DNA of 64,000 bases from Iris pallida (lineage: Eukaryota > Streptophyta > Magnoliopsida > Asparagales > Iridaceae): positions 16,496,567 to 16,560,566 of the forward strand of contig JANAVB010042220.1 of NCBI GenBank assembly GCA_029216955.1, in the 5' to 3' direction. Under the pieces are notes generated by a model. It made no database searches. It was not told the DNA's origin and saw only the letters and a list, made by a program, of their open reading frames with translations. A program made the position numbers and the translations under genes. Positions 1 to 10,955 of the stretch are shown here, piece after piece (the stretch's first letter is position 1; each line of letters opens with the position of its first letter).

Positions 1-1604
1 TAATATATAATCAGGCATATAAAATATGCTATTAGTCACGAATAATCAGGCATGTCTAATGACAATGCTATTAGTCACGCAATAATCAGGCATGTTTGAC
101 GATAATGCTATCAGTCACGCACGAAATGGACTCAGGCATACAGAGTATGCTATCAGGCAAGATTTGTCAAATATTAGTCTATCACATGTCTCTAAAACGT
201 CCCCCACCCGACACGAGAAATAATGCAAGCAATCAATCGATCGAGAACAAGTAAAATAATGACACGATAACAAGTGTAAGTACAATGCATGCAATGATGG
301 TAATACTGAGTACATGTACTTGCCTCTATTCCGGGTTTGTCCAAGATTGCTCCGAGTCCAAAACCTAATAGAAATCCAATAAAGAATTTTCTATTAAACT
401 TCATAAATCTCCAAAAGCCTTAATCCAATAATTAATATGAACCCCATTTCTCAATACTATCAAATAGGTTGAGTCCTTAAATATTAACTAATCTTTTATT
501 ACCCAATAGAACAACTCTAGTCCCATCCAATGTTGGTCCAGCTATACTTGTCTATACAGTTGTATACAACTTCTAATTGCCAAATGCTACTTAGCTATAC
601 TCCATACCAATTGAACTAGCCAACAAAAACTAACACCACTTAGCAATTAATGGCTTAAAGTCAACCTGCTATATAAGCCCAAGTTTGAGTCTAGAAGCAT
701 TCCTCTACCAAGAACCAGGGGTCCCAAATCCTATGACTCATACTCAACTCTCCTCACAACAGGTTAATAGTTCACCCTATAGTAAACCTTCAAGCAGCTG
801 ATCATAATTCACTAAAGAACCACATACTAGCCCAAGTTTGCTGTACAAATCATAGTAACCAATAATCAACCAATCCCTACCATTATTTGAATCTAACGGC
901 TAGTTACAGACTTCAACCTAACTGCCAACACTTCTTTCCCTAGAATAAGTCCCTAATAACCAATAGTTGCTAGAAAGCTCATCAAAACCGAGCCAGGTAG
1001 GAGAGAATTATACCTGTGTCGAAGAATGTCCTCACTCGTGTCTTCCTGAGTACAGTATGCTCACTCCCGTGTCCGACTTGACCATTGTGTGTACAAAAAC
1101 TGATAACAAAATCATCTTCGGCATTACGTCAAACGGGTAACGTGCATGGAATGAATAAAATCGTATGAGTCCAATTTGAATCTCTCGAACACGCACAGAG
1201 GGCGAAACATCGATCATCATCATCGATCCACAATTAAAGGATCAAGAGTCGATCCGAGCATCGATTTATCAAATGAATTTGGAGGGAGAACTCACCGTCC
1301 TTACAAAATAGAGTGAGATCGGAAGAACGAAGCAGCGGTGTCGTGTCTTAGCTTCGTTGCATCTGCCATGGCCGCAATCACGAACTCTAGTCTCCAACTC
1401 GATCCGCGACGCTTGTCTCTAGTCGATTTCTCTGATACTTCAAGCTCCGATTGCCATGGCTCAGCTCCGGAGGACAGGGAATATGGAGAGATCGGTCTAA
1501 TTTTGCTAGAGCTTGCTCGAGGAAGAAGAAGAAGAAGAATCCTGCCACCAATTCGGCAGGGCTTCGCCGTCCCAGAATTGGTGAAGAAGAAGGAAGGCCG
1601 AGGT

Positions 1605-1614
1605 CTTATTTATA
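1605..1614 (-). promoter_or_regulatory. TATA box of element A LTR (left copy)
   Basis: The plus-strand cttatttata reads TATAAATAAG on the minus strand, the element's sense. It is about 790 bp into the LTR, upstream of a GC- and CT-rich block, as expected for a U3 promoter. The same box is kept in the right copy at 6122-6131. Confidence 0.55.
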
Positions 1615-1925
1615 GGCAACGTCGAGCGACGGGCAGGCGGTTGCGCCATCAGGTCGGGCAGCAGCGAGGTGGTTGGGCGGGCAGTGACAGTTAGGAGAGG
1701 TGGTTAGACAGTTAGGAAATAGTTAGGCGATGCTTTTGGAACCTCCACTTGGTCGTCGTTGGCGTGTGCTGGCTTTCCATCGTCGTCGTCGTCGACGTCG
1801 TCTCTGCAGTAGAGGAGCAGGGAAAATGAATGAAATAATGAATGAAGGAATGATTTGGTTGGTTTTAAAACCAACGGTTACTGAGTAATCGGGTTCGGGT
1901 TAACATGTTTTCAGGCTATCGGGTT

Positions 1926-1952
1926 GGGATTTGAACCCGCGCCCCATAGTGC
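1926..1952 (-). other. tRNA T-arm/box-B-like segment inside LTR A
   Basis: On the minus strand this reads GGGTTCAAATCCC with a GC-rich left flank. It matches the box B consensus GGTTCRANNCC and resembles the 3' part of plant leucine tRNA genes. A second copy is at about 6428-6455. I find no matching box A or acceptor stem, so it is not a tRNA gene. Confidence 0.35.
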
Positions 1953-3960
1953 TAAGAGGCCGGGCTGAATGGGCTTAGAGTTGGGCAGAAAGATTAAATG
2001 GACTGGGAAATAGTTTGGCTGAATATTTTGAATAGGAATTATTAGGAAGAATTGCAAAGTGAAGTTAACTAGCTGTGAGCCCAAGGAGTTGGGTCGGGCT
2101 GAATGTTAAAATGACTGATAAGGCTGAGAATGGTTTGGGCTGAAAATAATAGCTGATTTAAGAAGGGATTGATACTGGATCAGCTTGGCACATGAATTTA
2201 GGCTGAGAAAAATAATAAGGATTAGTAATAAATCCTAATGATTAAATCAATAAGAAAAATTAAAAATTCTTAATAATTGGAATATTCTTCAATAAAGGAT
2301 TTAAAATAATTATAAATTCATTAATGATAGTTAATAAATAAATAAATAAATCTTAATAAATTACAGAAGAAAACTCAATCTAGAAAAGTGGAGTTACAAA
2401 TCTACCCACCTTACAAAAATTTCGTCCTCAAAATTTCAAAGGGATCGACTAGAATTAAATGACACGAAGATCAGTCAGGCACGATTATGAAATAGGAATT
2501 TATCTAGCATGATTAGGCACGAGAATAATTAAGAAAATTTAAGGATAGTACAATAATGATCAAATCTGTTAAGGCATGATTAAAGAATATGAATTGGCAC
2601 GATTTGAATAGAAGAGTCTATTTAACATGATTTAGGCATAATTTTACAATAGTCTGAGAATTTCAAAAGTAATGCGATAATGATCAACGCACGATTAGAA
2701 TTAGTATAGTCATGATTAAATTTTAATTATGACTAAAGATAATGAGGATTACGATCAAGGTTAATTGGAATGAAATAGTCACGATTAGTAGAAAATCATC
2801 AAGGCACGATACGATATAATCAATATTTAGGCACGATCTTGAATCGAAATTTAGAAGGATTTAGTTTGGCACGATCCGAATCAATTGACATAGTCATAGT
2901 CAAGCACATGCATGGTTAGAGTATATGCACGATTAAGAAATATAACTCATTTAGGCATGATCTACTCATAACTACTGAAATTATCTAGGCACGACTAAAT
3001 TCGAATCATGGTTGAAAATCAAGATAAATTCTGGTAAAGTTGTCAATGGTGATAGGAGGCAGATCATGAATTTAGTCTAAAAATATTCGAAACTCATGCA
3101 TATCCGGAATCACTTTACCAAAAATTGATGCCCCGCCAATGTACATCTGGCTGCAGTGAACTCTTGGCTCCATGACTCAAGAATGATAAGTACCGAATAA
3201 TTTCTAAACTTTACTCATGGACAAAAACAATTTCAAGGAGTAGAACATAATCTCGAGAATATTCGAAACCTATACATACCTGAGATCACTTCGACTTAGA
3301 TCCCCTGCCTCGCCAGTGCGCTGATGGCTGCAGTGGACCCACCGTTTTCATGATCCAGATAAATGGCTGTAGTACGCGGCTGCCACGCCATAGTAGGATA
3401 TCGAATATTCCTTCAATTGTTATCCATTGGAATTCCAAAGGAGTACCTTGATAATTCAATTCAATAAGCTTTCTAATTTACTAAAGAGATTCAATCACAC
3501 TAGGAAGGACATGTAAATATCTGTTCTTGAGAATCAAGAGATTGACTATCAAAATAGAAGAGTGACTAGAAATGTATTATAGAGTTGATACACTAGTCAT
3601 GGAAATGTCAATAGAATAAGTAGCTAAAGATGAGTTGAAACTCTAAATGGAAAATGGATAGAGAAAATCAAATAGACTTTAAAAACTAATAGAGAATTTT
3701 GAAATGCCTGGCTAAATGAGGAGTTTGAAAAATCGGACTTTAATCTCTAAGTAGCAAGGAAGTCCAGATTCTAAAGGACATTAGAATCTGATAATGTTGT
3801 GGGAGAAGATGATCCCCAAAAGTCATGGAATTGTAATCACAACTTTTGTAGAGACCACGATGAGACATAGAAAAATTTCAGAGATTACTATAGATAACAA
3901 AATACATACAATCACACAATCGGCCTATGTTGCGATGAGTTTCTTATTTCGCAGGCTTCC

Positions 3961-3987
3961 AATGGTACTCTAATCCTAAGCACCATT
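3961..3987 (-). other. Post-PBS stem-loop, element A
   Basis: On the minus strand AATGGTGCT pairs with AGTACCATT (one G-U pair) around a nine-base loop. It is followed by AGCCTGC, the same order as in elements B, C and D. It is the shortest of the five stem-loops. Confidence 0.5.
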
Positions 3988-3996
3988 AGATAGAGA

Positions 3997-4012
3997 CCTG
4001 CATGGGCCACCA
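3997..4012 (-). other. Primer-binding-like site, element A
   Basis: The minus strand reads TGGTGGCCCATGCAGG, 8 nt from the LTR end. The TGG start fits pairing with a CCA tRNA end. The rest does not match any plant tRNA 3' end I can recall. Confidence 0.6.
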
Positions 4013-4020
4013 CAAAAACA

Positions 4021-6914
4021 TGCCACGCCCCGCTCCCGAATAATCGGGTACGGGTCGATGTCATGCCCGGCCTACACTGTCGTTGACAGCGGTAGTGAGC
4101 CGTCTAGTCATGTAAATACAAGAGCATCTCATCACAGCATCTAATCACGGAATCTATACTACCATCACAACAATCCACTATACAATTTATTACAACTTAT
4201 ACATAAATGTCCGGGTACAAATCCGGTAAAAGATAAATGATACAACAACAACATGTAAACAAATACACCCAATCAATCTCATATACATGAAACTAATGTC
4301 TCAATATCAAGTAAGCTCCAATGCCAGCCATGACAATCTAATATCCATCTCACCTGTAATCAACGATCCAGTCAGGAAAGGAGCAAAGTACAATATAACT
4401 CAATAAAACTCACCATGAAGATCAATGGAACGGTATATCAAAATATAACTGAAAGACAGGAAAGAAGATGAGCAATAAGCATGCACTAGCTACGTGTATA
4501 TGTGCAATTGTGGGAACTAATATATAATCAGGCATATAAAATATGCTATCAGTCACGAATAATCAGGCATGTCTAATGACAATGCTATCAGTCACGCAAT
4601 AATCAGGCATGTCTGACGACAATGCTATCAGTCACGCACGAAATGGACTCAGGCATACAGAGTATGCTATCAGGCAAGATTTGTCCAATATTAGTCCATC
4701 ACATGTCTCTAAAACGTCCCCCACCCGACACGAAAAATAATGCAAGCAATCAATCGATCGAGAACAAGTAAAATAATGACACGATAACAAGTGTAAGTGC
4801 AATGCATGCAATGATGGTAATACTGAGTACATGTACTTGCCTCTATTCCGGGTTTATCCAAGATTGCTCCGAGTCCAAAACCTAATAGAAATCCAATAAA
4901 ATTTTTTCTATTAAACTTCATAAATCTCCAAAAGCCTTAATCCAATAATTAATATGAACCCCATTTCTCAATACTATCAAATAGGCTGAGTCCTTAAATA
5001 TTAACTAATCTTTTATTACCCAATAGAACAACTCTAGTCCCATTCAATGTTGGTCCAGCTATACTTATCTATACAGTTGTATACAACTTCTAATTGCCAA
5101 ATGCTACTTAGCTATACTCCACACAAATTGAACTAGCCAATAAAAACTAACACCACTTAGCAATTAATGGCTTAAAGTCAACTTGCTATATAAGCCCAAG
5201 TTTGAGTCCAGAAGCATTCCTCTACCAAGAACCAGGGGTCCCAAATCCTATGACCCATACTCAACTCTCCTCACAGTAGGTTAATAGTTCATCCTATAGT
5301 AAACCTTCAAGCAGCTGATCATAATTCACTATAGAACCACATACTAGCCCAAGTTTGCTGTACAAATCATAGTAACCAATAATCAACCAATCCTTACCAT
5401 TATTTGAATCTAACGGCTAGTTACAGCCTTCAACCTAACTGCCAACACTTCTTTCCCTAGAATAAGTCCCCAATAACCAATAGTTGCTAGAAAGCTCATC
5501 AAAATCGAGCCAGGTAGGAGAGAATTATACCTGTGTCGAAGCATGTCCTCACTCATGTCTTCCTGAGTCCAGTATGCTCACTCCCGTGTCCGACCTGACC
5601 GTTGTGTGTCCAAAAACTGATAACAAAATCGTCTTCGGCATTACGTCAAACAGGTAACGTGCATGGAATGAATAATATCGTGTGAGTCCAATTCGAATCT
5701 CTCGAACACGCATAGAGTACGAAACATCGATCATCATCATCGATCCACAATCAATGGATCAAGAGTCGATCCGAGCATCGATTTATCAAATGAATTTGGA
5801 GGGAGAACTCACCGTCCTTACAAAACAGAGTAAGATCGGAAGAACGAAGCAGCGGTGTCGTGTCTTAGCTTCGTTGCATCTGCCATGGCCGCAATCACGA
5901 ACTCCAGTCTCCAACTCGATCCGCGGCGCTTGTCTCTAGTCGATTTCTCTGATACTTCAAGCTCCGATTGCCATAGCTTAGCTCCGGAGGACAGGGAATA
6001 TGGAGAGATCGGTCTAATTTTGCCAGAGCTTGCTCGAGGAAGAAGAAGAAGAAGAATCCTGCCACCAATTCGGCAGGGCTTCGCCGTCCCAGAATTGGTG
6101 AAGAAGAAGAAAGGCTGAGGTCTTATTTATAAGCAACGTCGAGCGGCGGGCAGGCGGTTGCACGGTCAGGTCGGGCAGCGGCGAGGTGGTTGGGCGGGCA
6201 GTGACAGTTAGGAGAGGTGGTTAGACAGTTAGGAAATAGTTAGGCGATGCTTCTGGAACCTCCACTTGGTCGTCGCCGGCGTGTGCTGGCTTCCCGTCGT
6301 CGTCGTCGTCGACGTCGTCTCTACAGTAGAGGAGCAGGGAAAATGAATGAAATAATGAATGAAGGAATGATTTGGTTGGTTTTAAAACCAACGGTTACTG
6401 AGTAATCGGGTTCGGGTTAACAGGTTTTCAGGCTATCGGGTTGGGATTTGAACCCGCACCCCATAGAGCTAAGAGGCCGGGCTGAATGGGCTTAGAGTTG
6501 GGCTGAAAGATTAATTGGACTAGAAAATAGTTTGGCTGAATATTTTGAATAGGAATTATTAGGAAGAAGTACAAAGTGAAGTTAACTAGCTGTGAGCCCA
6601 AGGAGTTGGGCCGGGCTGAATGTTAAAATGACTGATAAGGCTGAGAATGGTTTGGGCTGAAAATAATAGCTGATTTAAGAAGGGATTGATACTGGATCAG
6701 CTTGGCCCATGAATTTGGGCTGAAAAAAATAATAAGGATTAGTAATAAATCCTAATAATTAAATCAATAAGAAAAATTAAAAATTCTTAATAATTGGAAT
6801 ATTCTTCAATAAAGGATTTAAAATAATTATAAATTCATTAATGATAGTTAATGAAAAATAAATAAATCTTAATAAATTACAGGAGAAAACTCAATCTAGA
6901 AAAGTGGAGTTACA
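4021..6914 (-). repeat. 5' LTR of element A (complete)
   Basis: 2894 bp, beginning tgccacg and ending gttaca on the plus strand, which gives TG...CA termini in the element's sense. It contains the TATAAATA box at 6122-6131 and an AT-rich 5' third. The right flank is B LTR sequence, which fixes the boundary at 6914. Confidence 0.9.
6122..6131 (-). promoter_or_regulatory. TATA box of element A LTR (right copy)
   Basis: The plus strand has cttatttata, so TATAAATAAG on the minus strand, at the same LTR position as in the left copy. As part of the 5' LTR this is the box that would drive the element's transcript. Confidence 0.55.
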
Positions 6915-8171
6915 CAGGGTGACACACACCTAGGCCTACCCTAGGTGCACCTACTGACACGAGCACGAGGCCTGGGTTGGCCTGTGTCGAGTGCACGACA
7001 CGCGTGCACACCCATACGAGACTGTCCCAGTTTCTGTGTCCAGTTTACCCGTTTTGGTTTTAATTTGGATTGGACACGTTTGTGTTCACTTTGGTGGACA
7101 CAAACTCATCACACAACACGTATGTAATGTGTTTATACTTTACCAACCTTTAAATGGGTGTTTTAATTGAAATTCTTAATCAATTCTTGATTTCCCATTT
7201 TTCTAAAATAGTATTCTTCACTGTTTATTTTTCCAGTTTTCAAATTGGTTTTTGGTCAATCATTTAACTAATTTAATGCTGTTAATTACATGGTTTTAGA
7301 CCTTATTATGTTGTGTCTATGCATGAACTACTTGTGTGTGAAATTTAGGAATGTATGGTTGTGATTTGATTCAAATGGGAAGTGATATATGTGTGGACTG
7401 GTTTTGTAAAAAAAAGAACTGAACTTAAACCCTGAGATTTCTGTATTATTCCTTCTTTTTTCACTGAACTGAACTTCATGATTGTTAAGAACTAAAAACT
7501 AAGTTTGTTTGATATTTAGAAAATCTGAATTGAGATATGTTCTTGGACTGATTCCTGTTTTTAGAATCTGAGATATGGTGTTTGGATTGGGGCTCCCTCT
7601 CACAGTTTCCTGTGCACTGTTTTCAGTTTCACACATTGTTCTTACACACCACACACTTTCCTCTCTCTTTTCACTATTTTTATTCCTGCACACAACTGAA
7701 CACTCTCTCATTCACCCTACACACACACACACACACCAGGGTCCTGTCACACATAGACAACCCTCACTCACTCATCCTCTATTTTCTAACCCTCTCCATT
7801 ATATGTGATGCATATGACTAAGGGATTTGTGTGTGTAATGTAATGTATGCCTTAATTGTGAATCTATATATGTAGATAAGTTGTGTATTGTATATATAGG
7901 TACCTAATATAGATATTTGAAATGGGTTTATAGGCTATGTTAGTTTATATATTAAGTATCATATATGTATAACTTGTGTGTGAACTTTATATATGTATTT
8001 CATATATATATGTGTGTATGGTTAGATTTCATAAATATATCTAGAGTGTTAGGTTTTAGATTTAGATTTGACTTGTGAATGTGTTAGTGATGGCCTATAG
8101 GCATGATATAGCCTATGGCCTGTATGTGAGTCTGTTTGGCTAATGAGCCTAGATTGAGCTTGTACAGCCTT

Positions 8172-8260
8172 GTTTGACCTAGTTTGACTATAGTTGACCT
8201 AGTTTGACTTCTAAGGTTGACCAGAGTTGACCAAGAGTTGACTTTGGCCTAGTTTGACCT
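8172..8260 (+). promoter_or_regulatory. W-box array, B 5' LTR
   Basis: Eight TTGAC[C/T] cores occur in about 90 bp, all in the same orientation, within degenerate repeats of a TAGTTTGACC-like unit. TTGAC[C/T] is the core bound by WRKY factors. Whether they act here is inference. Confidence 0.5.
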
Positions 8261-9405
8261 AGATTCATATAGAATGCATTGTAGTGTTTCATTTTACCAT
8301 TCTGGACTTGTTGTGACTTGTGCTGTTCTGAATAGGAGCCAGACACTACTCCTCGGACAGTATTTTCACCTTGGACATTCAGACATCAGGCGAGTACATT
8401 CTCTGATCATTTCATACCATGTTTAGGATTATATTTCCTGTTTTAGACTTACTTGATGTGACACGTTGTATCACGGATTGGTACTATATGGATCCCTTCA
8501 TGAGATGTTATCCTTCTCGGGAGCATCAGATACTTTTGTCTCATGTGTGTTTCACTTACATCACGTATCTCATGCTTCTATTTTCATGAATCTTCGGGAA
8601 TCAGCTAGTGACTCATGTACCCTCATAATCACCGAGCCTTCACGAATTAATTCATGAATCACCCTTTTTGGGCAACGTAGTATAATCATGAATCTTAACG
8701 TAACTTGAATGGATCCTTGTGTATTGATTGGGGATGGGGGAGTATAACTGAACATGTGAATAAATCCAAGTAGTGTAATCATGAATCAATTCCCTGTAGT
8801 GTAATCGTGAATCAGTCCTTAGCCATTCATATATTTATGCAGTACTCTGAATCACTAGCACTGTCTCTCTTTATACATATCATAGATATTTACTTACAGT
8901 CTCTCTCTTAAATTATGCTATTCTTCAGTTCCTGTACTTTATTCTCTAGCATGATTATATTTCCTTTTCCTGTTATGACTTGTTGAGATGTATTGTGCTC
9001 GTTCCTGTCCTGACTGGACCTGTTGAAATATTACAGAGGATGAGGACGAGGCTGGCTGCCCTACTTATTATGGGGCTACTTTAGATGACAGCTGTGACTT
9101 GGACCAGCAGCAGGAGCCCTTAGCTGTGGACGACACTCCTCTAGACTAGGATGTCTTATTTATATTCATTCTGGATGATTGTATATATTAGTACTTGGGA
9201 TATGTGTTATCTTAGACACTTAGAATCTCTATGTGTACTTGGGATTTCCTTTCTTTTTTAGCAGTATTTATCTATCTATCATTCCAGCTTATCTTCTGCC
9301 TTAGTTTGTGATTGAGTTTACTTTCTGTTTTGTCACCCCCATTCGGAGAGTATAAACTGTTAGAATCTATATTGTTAGATGTTGTGATCTAGGACAGCGT
9401 TCTAC

Positions 9406-9421
9406 CGCCGACACTGCGGCG
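9406..9421 (+). other. U5-end hairpin of B LTR
   Basis: CGCCG-ACACTG-CGGCG forms a 5-bp GC stem about 55 bp before the LTR end. Very similar copies lie near the U5 ends of LTRs C and D, of the solo LTR and of the B 3' LTR; the copy in E is less regular. Confidence 0.45.
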
Positions 9422-9484
9422 TAGGCTGGACGTACCCACGTCTCGTGCCCTTACTCTAGGGTGCGGATCGTGACACATTTTTAG

Positions 9485-9500
9485 TGGTGGCCCATGCAGG
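9485..9500 (+). other. Primer-binding-like site, element B
   Basis: TGGTGGCCCATGCAGG lies 9 nt after the LTR end. It is identical in A, C and D and has one change in E. Confidence 0.65.
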
Positions 9501-9514
9501 TCTAGATTAGAAGT

Positions 9515-9544
9515 GTAGTGGTGTTCGAACTAGAATATCACTGC
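9515..9544 (+). other. Post-PBS stem-loop, element B
   Basis: The 12-nt arm GTAGTGGTGTTC pairs fully with GAATATCACTGC if three G-U pairs are allowed. The loop is GAACTA, followed by AGCCTGC. The same loop and layout appear in C and D. Confidence 0.65.
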
Positions 9545-9576
9545 AGCCTGCGGTAGAATTAGGAAATTTTTTGAAG

Positions 9577-9713
9577 GTACTCGATCACGTTAAGAAAAAT
9601 TCTTTTATTGCAAACTAAATCCTTATTTCAGCTGATCACTTAAATTTTAATTGTCCGTCTTTGTTATATCGCTTCTTTATCAGAAATTGATACTCTTGTT
9701 TGTCTATCTTCAG
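9577..9713 (+). other. Possible leader intron of element B
   Basis: A GTACTC donor-like site follows AAG at 9577. A strong acceptor-like tract, TTGTTTGTCTATCTTCAG, ends at 9713, one base before the gag ATG. Element D has the same acceptor before its gag ATG. The donor is weak, so splicing here is inference. Confidence 0.35.
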
Positions 9714-9714
9714 G

Positions 9715-10955
9715 ATGGTAGAGACTCGATCGCGGTGTACCATTCATGAGGATGCTATGGAGGGGACTGCTACCTCTCAGCCAGTACAGCAGGGCCAGGG
9801 GACTGCAGCTCCTGCCACCTCTGCTCGTATTGAGACCCCGACAGCAGCAGCAGGGGGTATGCTTCCATCGGCTCGGAGGCAGGACCCAGTTCTCCCAGAG
9901 GATCCTCACCAGCAGCCACCTGTAGGGACAGTGGATGCAATGCAGCTGCTAGCCTTCTTTTGGCAGTACATGGAGGGTCAGCAGACCCAGCAGTAGAGGC
10001 ACACGGCAGAGCTCAGCAGAGGCATTGAGCTGGCAGTGACGGCAGTGGAGAGAGTCGTGGCTCAGCCAGCAGCAGTCCAGCAGCCGTACCAGCCATGGGA
10101 GAAGGCATCTATGACTTCCAGAAGATGCACCCTAGAGACTTCCGAGGGACAGAGGGGATCCTGTTTGCCGATGAGTGGATTGAGCATATGGAGGAGATCT
10201 TCAGGCTGGCGAAGATTCCGACGAGGCTCCAGATAGAGGCAGCGGTCAGCATGATACAGGATCTAGCCCGTACATGGTACCAGATCGACCCGAGGATCGG
10301 CACAGCAGGACAGACTTGGGCAGCATTCAAGAAGCTGTTCAAGGAGACGTTATTTCCAGACGCAGTACTGGGAGCCCTCGAGACCCAGTTCGAGGCCCTG
10401 GTCCAGGAGAGCCAGTCCGTAGAGGAGTACGCAGGAGAGTTCTGCCACCTAAGCAGATTTATGGAGGACCTGTCAGAGACGACGAAAGCCCGAAGGTTCC
10501 AAAAGAGCTTGGTAAAGGAGGTCAAGTCCTATACCAAGAACACCCACAGCGCTACATTTGAGGAGATCCTGGTGGACGCACTAGCTGCAGAGGATGATCG
10601 TGAGCTTAGGATCAAGAGGGGACGAGACTCCCAGGAAAATAGCAGTAGCGGAGGACCGGCCAAGAGGCCGCACTTTCAGCAGCAGCACCACCAGCAGCAG
10701 AGGCTCCAGCCACAACAGTTTCAGCAGCCGAGGCATCAGCCAGTGCAGCATCAGCCGCAGAGGGTGCAGCAGCAGGCACCGAGGCAGCAGGCCACCCCAT
10801 GTGCTTATTGCAAGAAGCCAGGGCACGGGTGGAACGAGTGTAGGAAGAGGCTAGGAAGGTGCCTACTCTGTAGGGCAGCAGACCATCAGCTGAGGGAGTG
10901 CCCTATGTTCTCGGGACGAGGAAGAGCAGGAGCAGGAGCCAAGGCTCCAGGGGAC
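9715..10955 (+). pseudogene. gag: gag (broken), element B
   Basis: Gag forms the particle that packages the element RNA. The start at 9715 (MVETRS) matches the start in element D. A capsid-like retrotransposon gag domain runs at about 10110-10600 (around FRGTEGILFADEWIEHME and following). A glutamine/proline-rich linker follows, then two CCHC zinc knuckles at about 10798-10908 (CAYCKKPGHGWNEC and CLLCRAADHQLREC), which bind nucleic acid. Breaks: a CAG-to-TAG stop at about 9994, a frameshift near 10095 and another near 10950. The likely intact length is about 410 residues before protease. Confidence 0.85.

Larger units (their letters stand above)
1..2398 (-). repeat. 3' LTR of element A (partial)
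   Basis: It matches 4518-6914 nearly base for base, with a few percent differences. It ends in ...ttaca, which on the minus strand gives the TG start of the LTR. The remaining part, matching 4021-4517, lies beyond the left edge. Open frames here (for example plus strand 1338-1694) are antisense to the element and are not supported as genes. Confidence 0.9.
2399..4020 (-). other. Non-coding internal region of element A
   Basis: About 1.6 kb, AT-rich, with no coding similarity. At 2399-2420 it holds the polypurine tract (minus-strand AAGGTGGGTAGATT type) next to the left LTR. At 3130-3400 three diverged copies of a module pair a GCCACGCC-like block with a GGCTGCAGT-like block. Related triplets occur in elements C and E. 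The minus-strand leader hairpin and primer site are at the right end. Confidence 0.75.
1..6914 (-). mobile_element. Element A: non-autonomous LTR retrotransposon (LARD-like), left part outside window
   Basis: Two copies of one long sequence (1-2398 and 4518-6914) flank a 1.6-kb non-coding core, so this is an LTR element. It reads on the minus strand: the polypurine tract abuts the left LTR at 2399 and the primer-binding-like site lies at 3997-4012 next to the right LTR. No gag or pol homology is visible, so it must have relied on proteins made elsewhere. It is inserted in the 5' LTR of element B: the flank after 6914 matches position 30772 onward of the B 3' LTR. The left target-site copy lies outside the window; from the right flank it should read caggg. 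Confidence 0.85.
6915..9475 (+). repeat. 5' LTR of element B (right part)
   Basis: It matches 30772-33346 closely. It opens with a CGTGTC-rich stretch (about 6920-7110), passes a region rich in CA repeats near 7720, an array of eight W-box cores (8172-8260) and a CATGAATC-rich stretch (8500-8830), and ends gatcgtgaca. The left part is displaced by element A. Short frames here are not supported as genes. Confidence 0.9.

Noticed and set aside
1338..1694. 118-codon plus-strand frame in LTR A, 87 codons in the second copy
   Set aside because: Antisense to the element, and its length changes between the two LTRs by frameshift. Similarity is explained by LTR identity, not by coding constraint.
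7575..7821. Frames around the CA-repeat region of LTR B, also at 31435-31666
   Set aside because: Two overlapping frames differ only by phase over a low-complexity stretch, with no start context and no family resemblance.
8466..8830. CRISPR-like short repeats (CATGAATC and similar)
   Set aside because: Spacing is irregular, the units are diverged, and the setting is plant LTR DNA.
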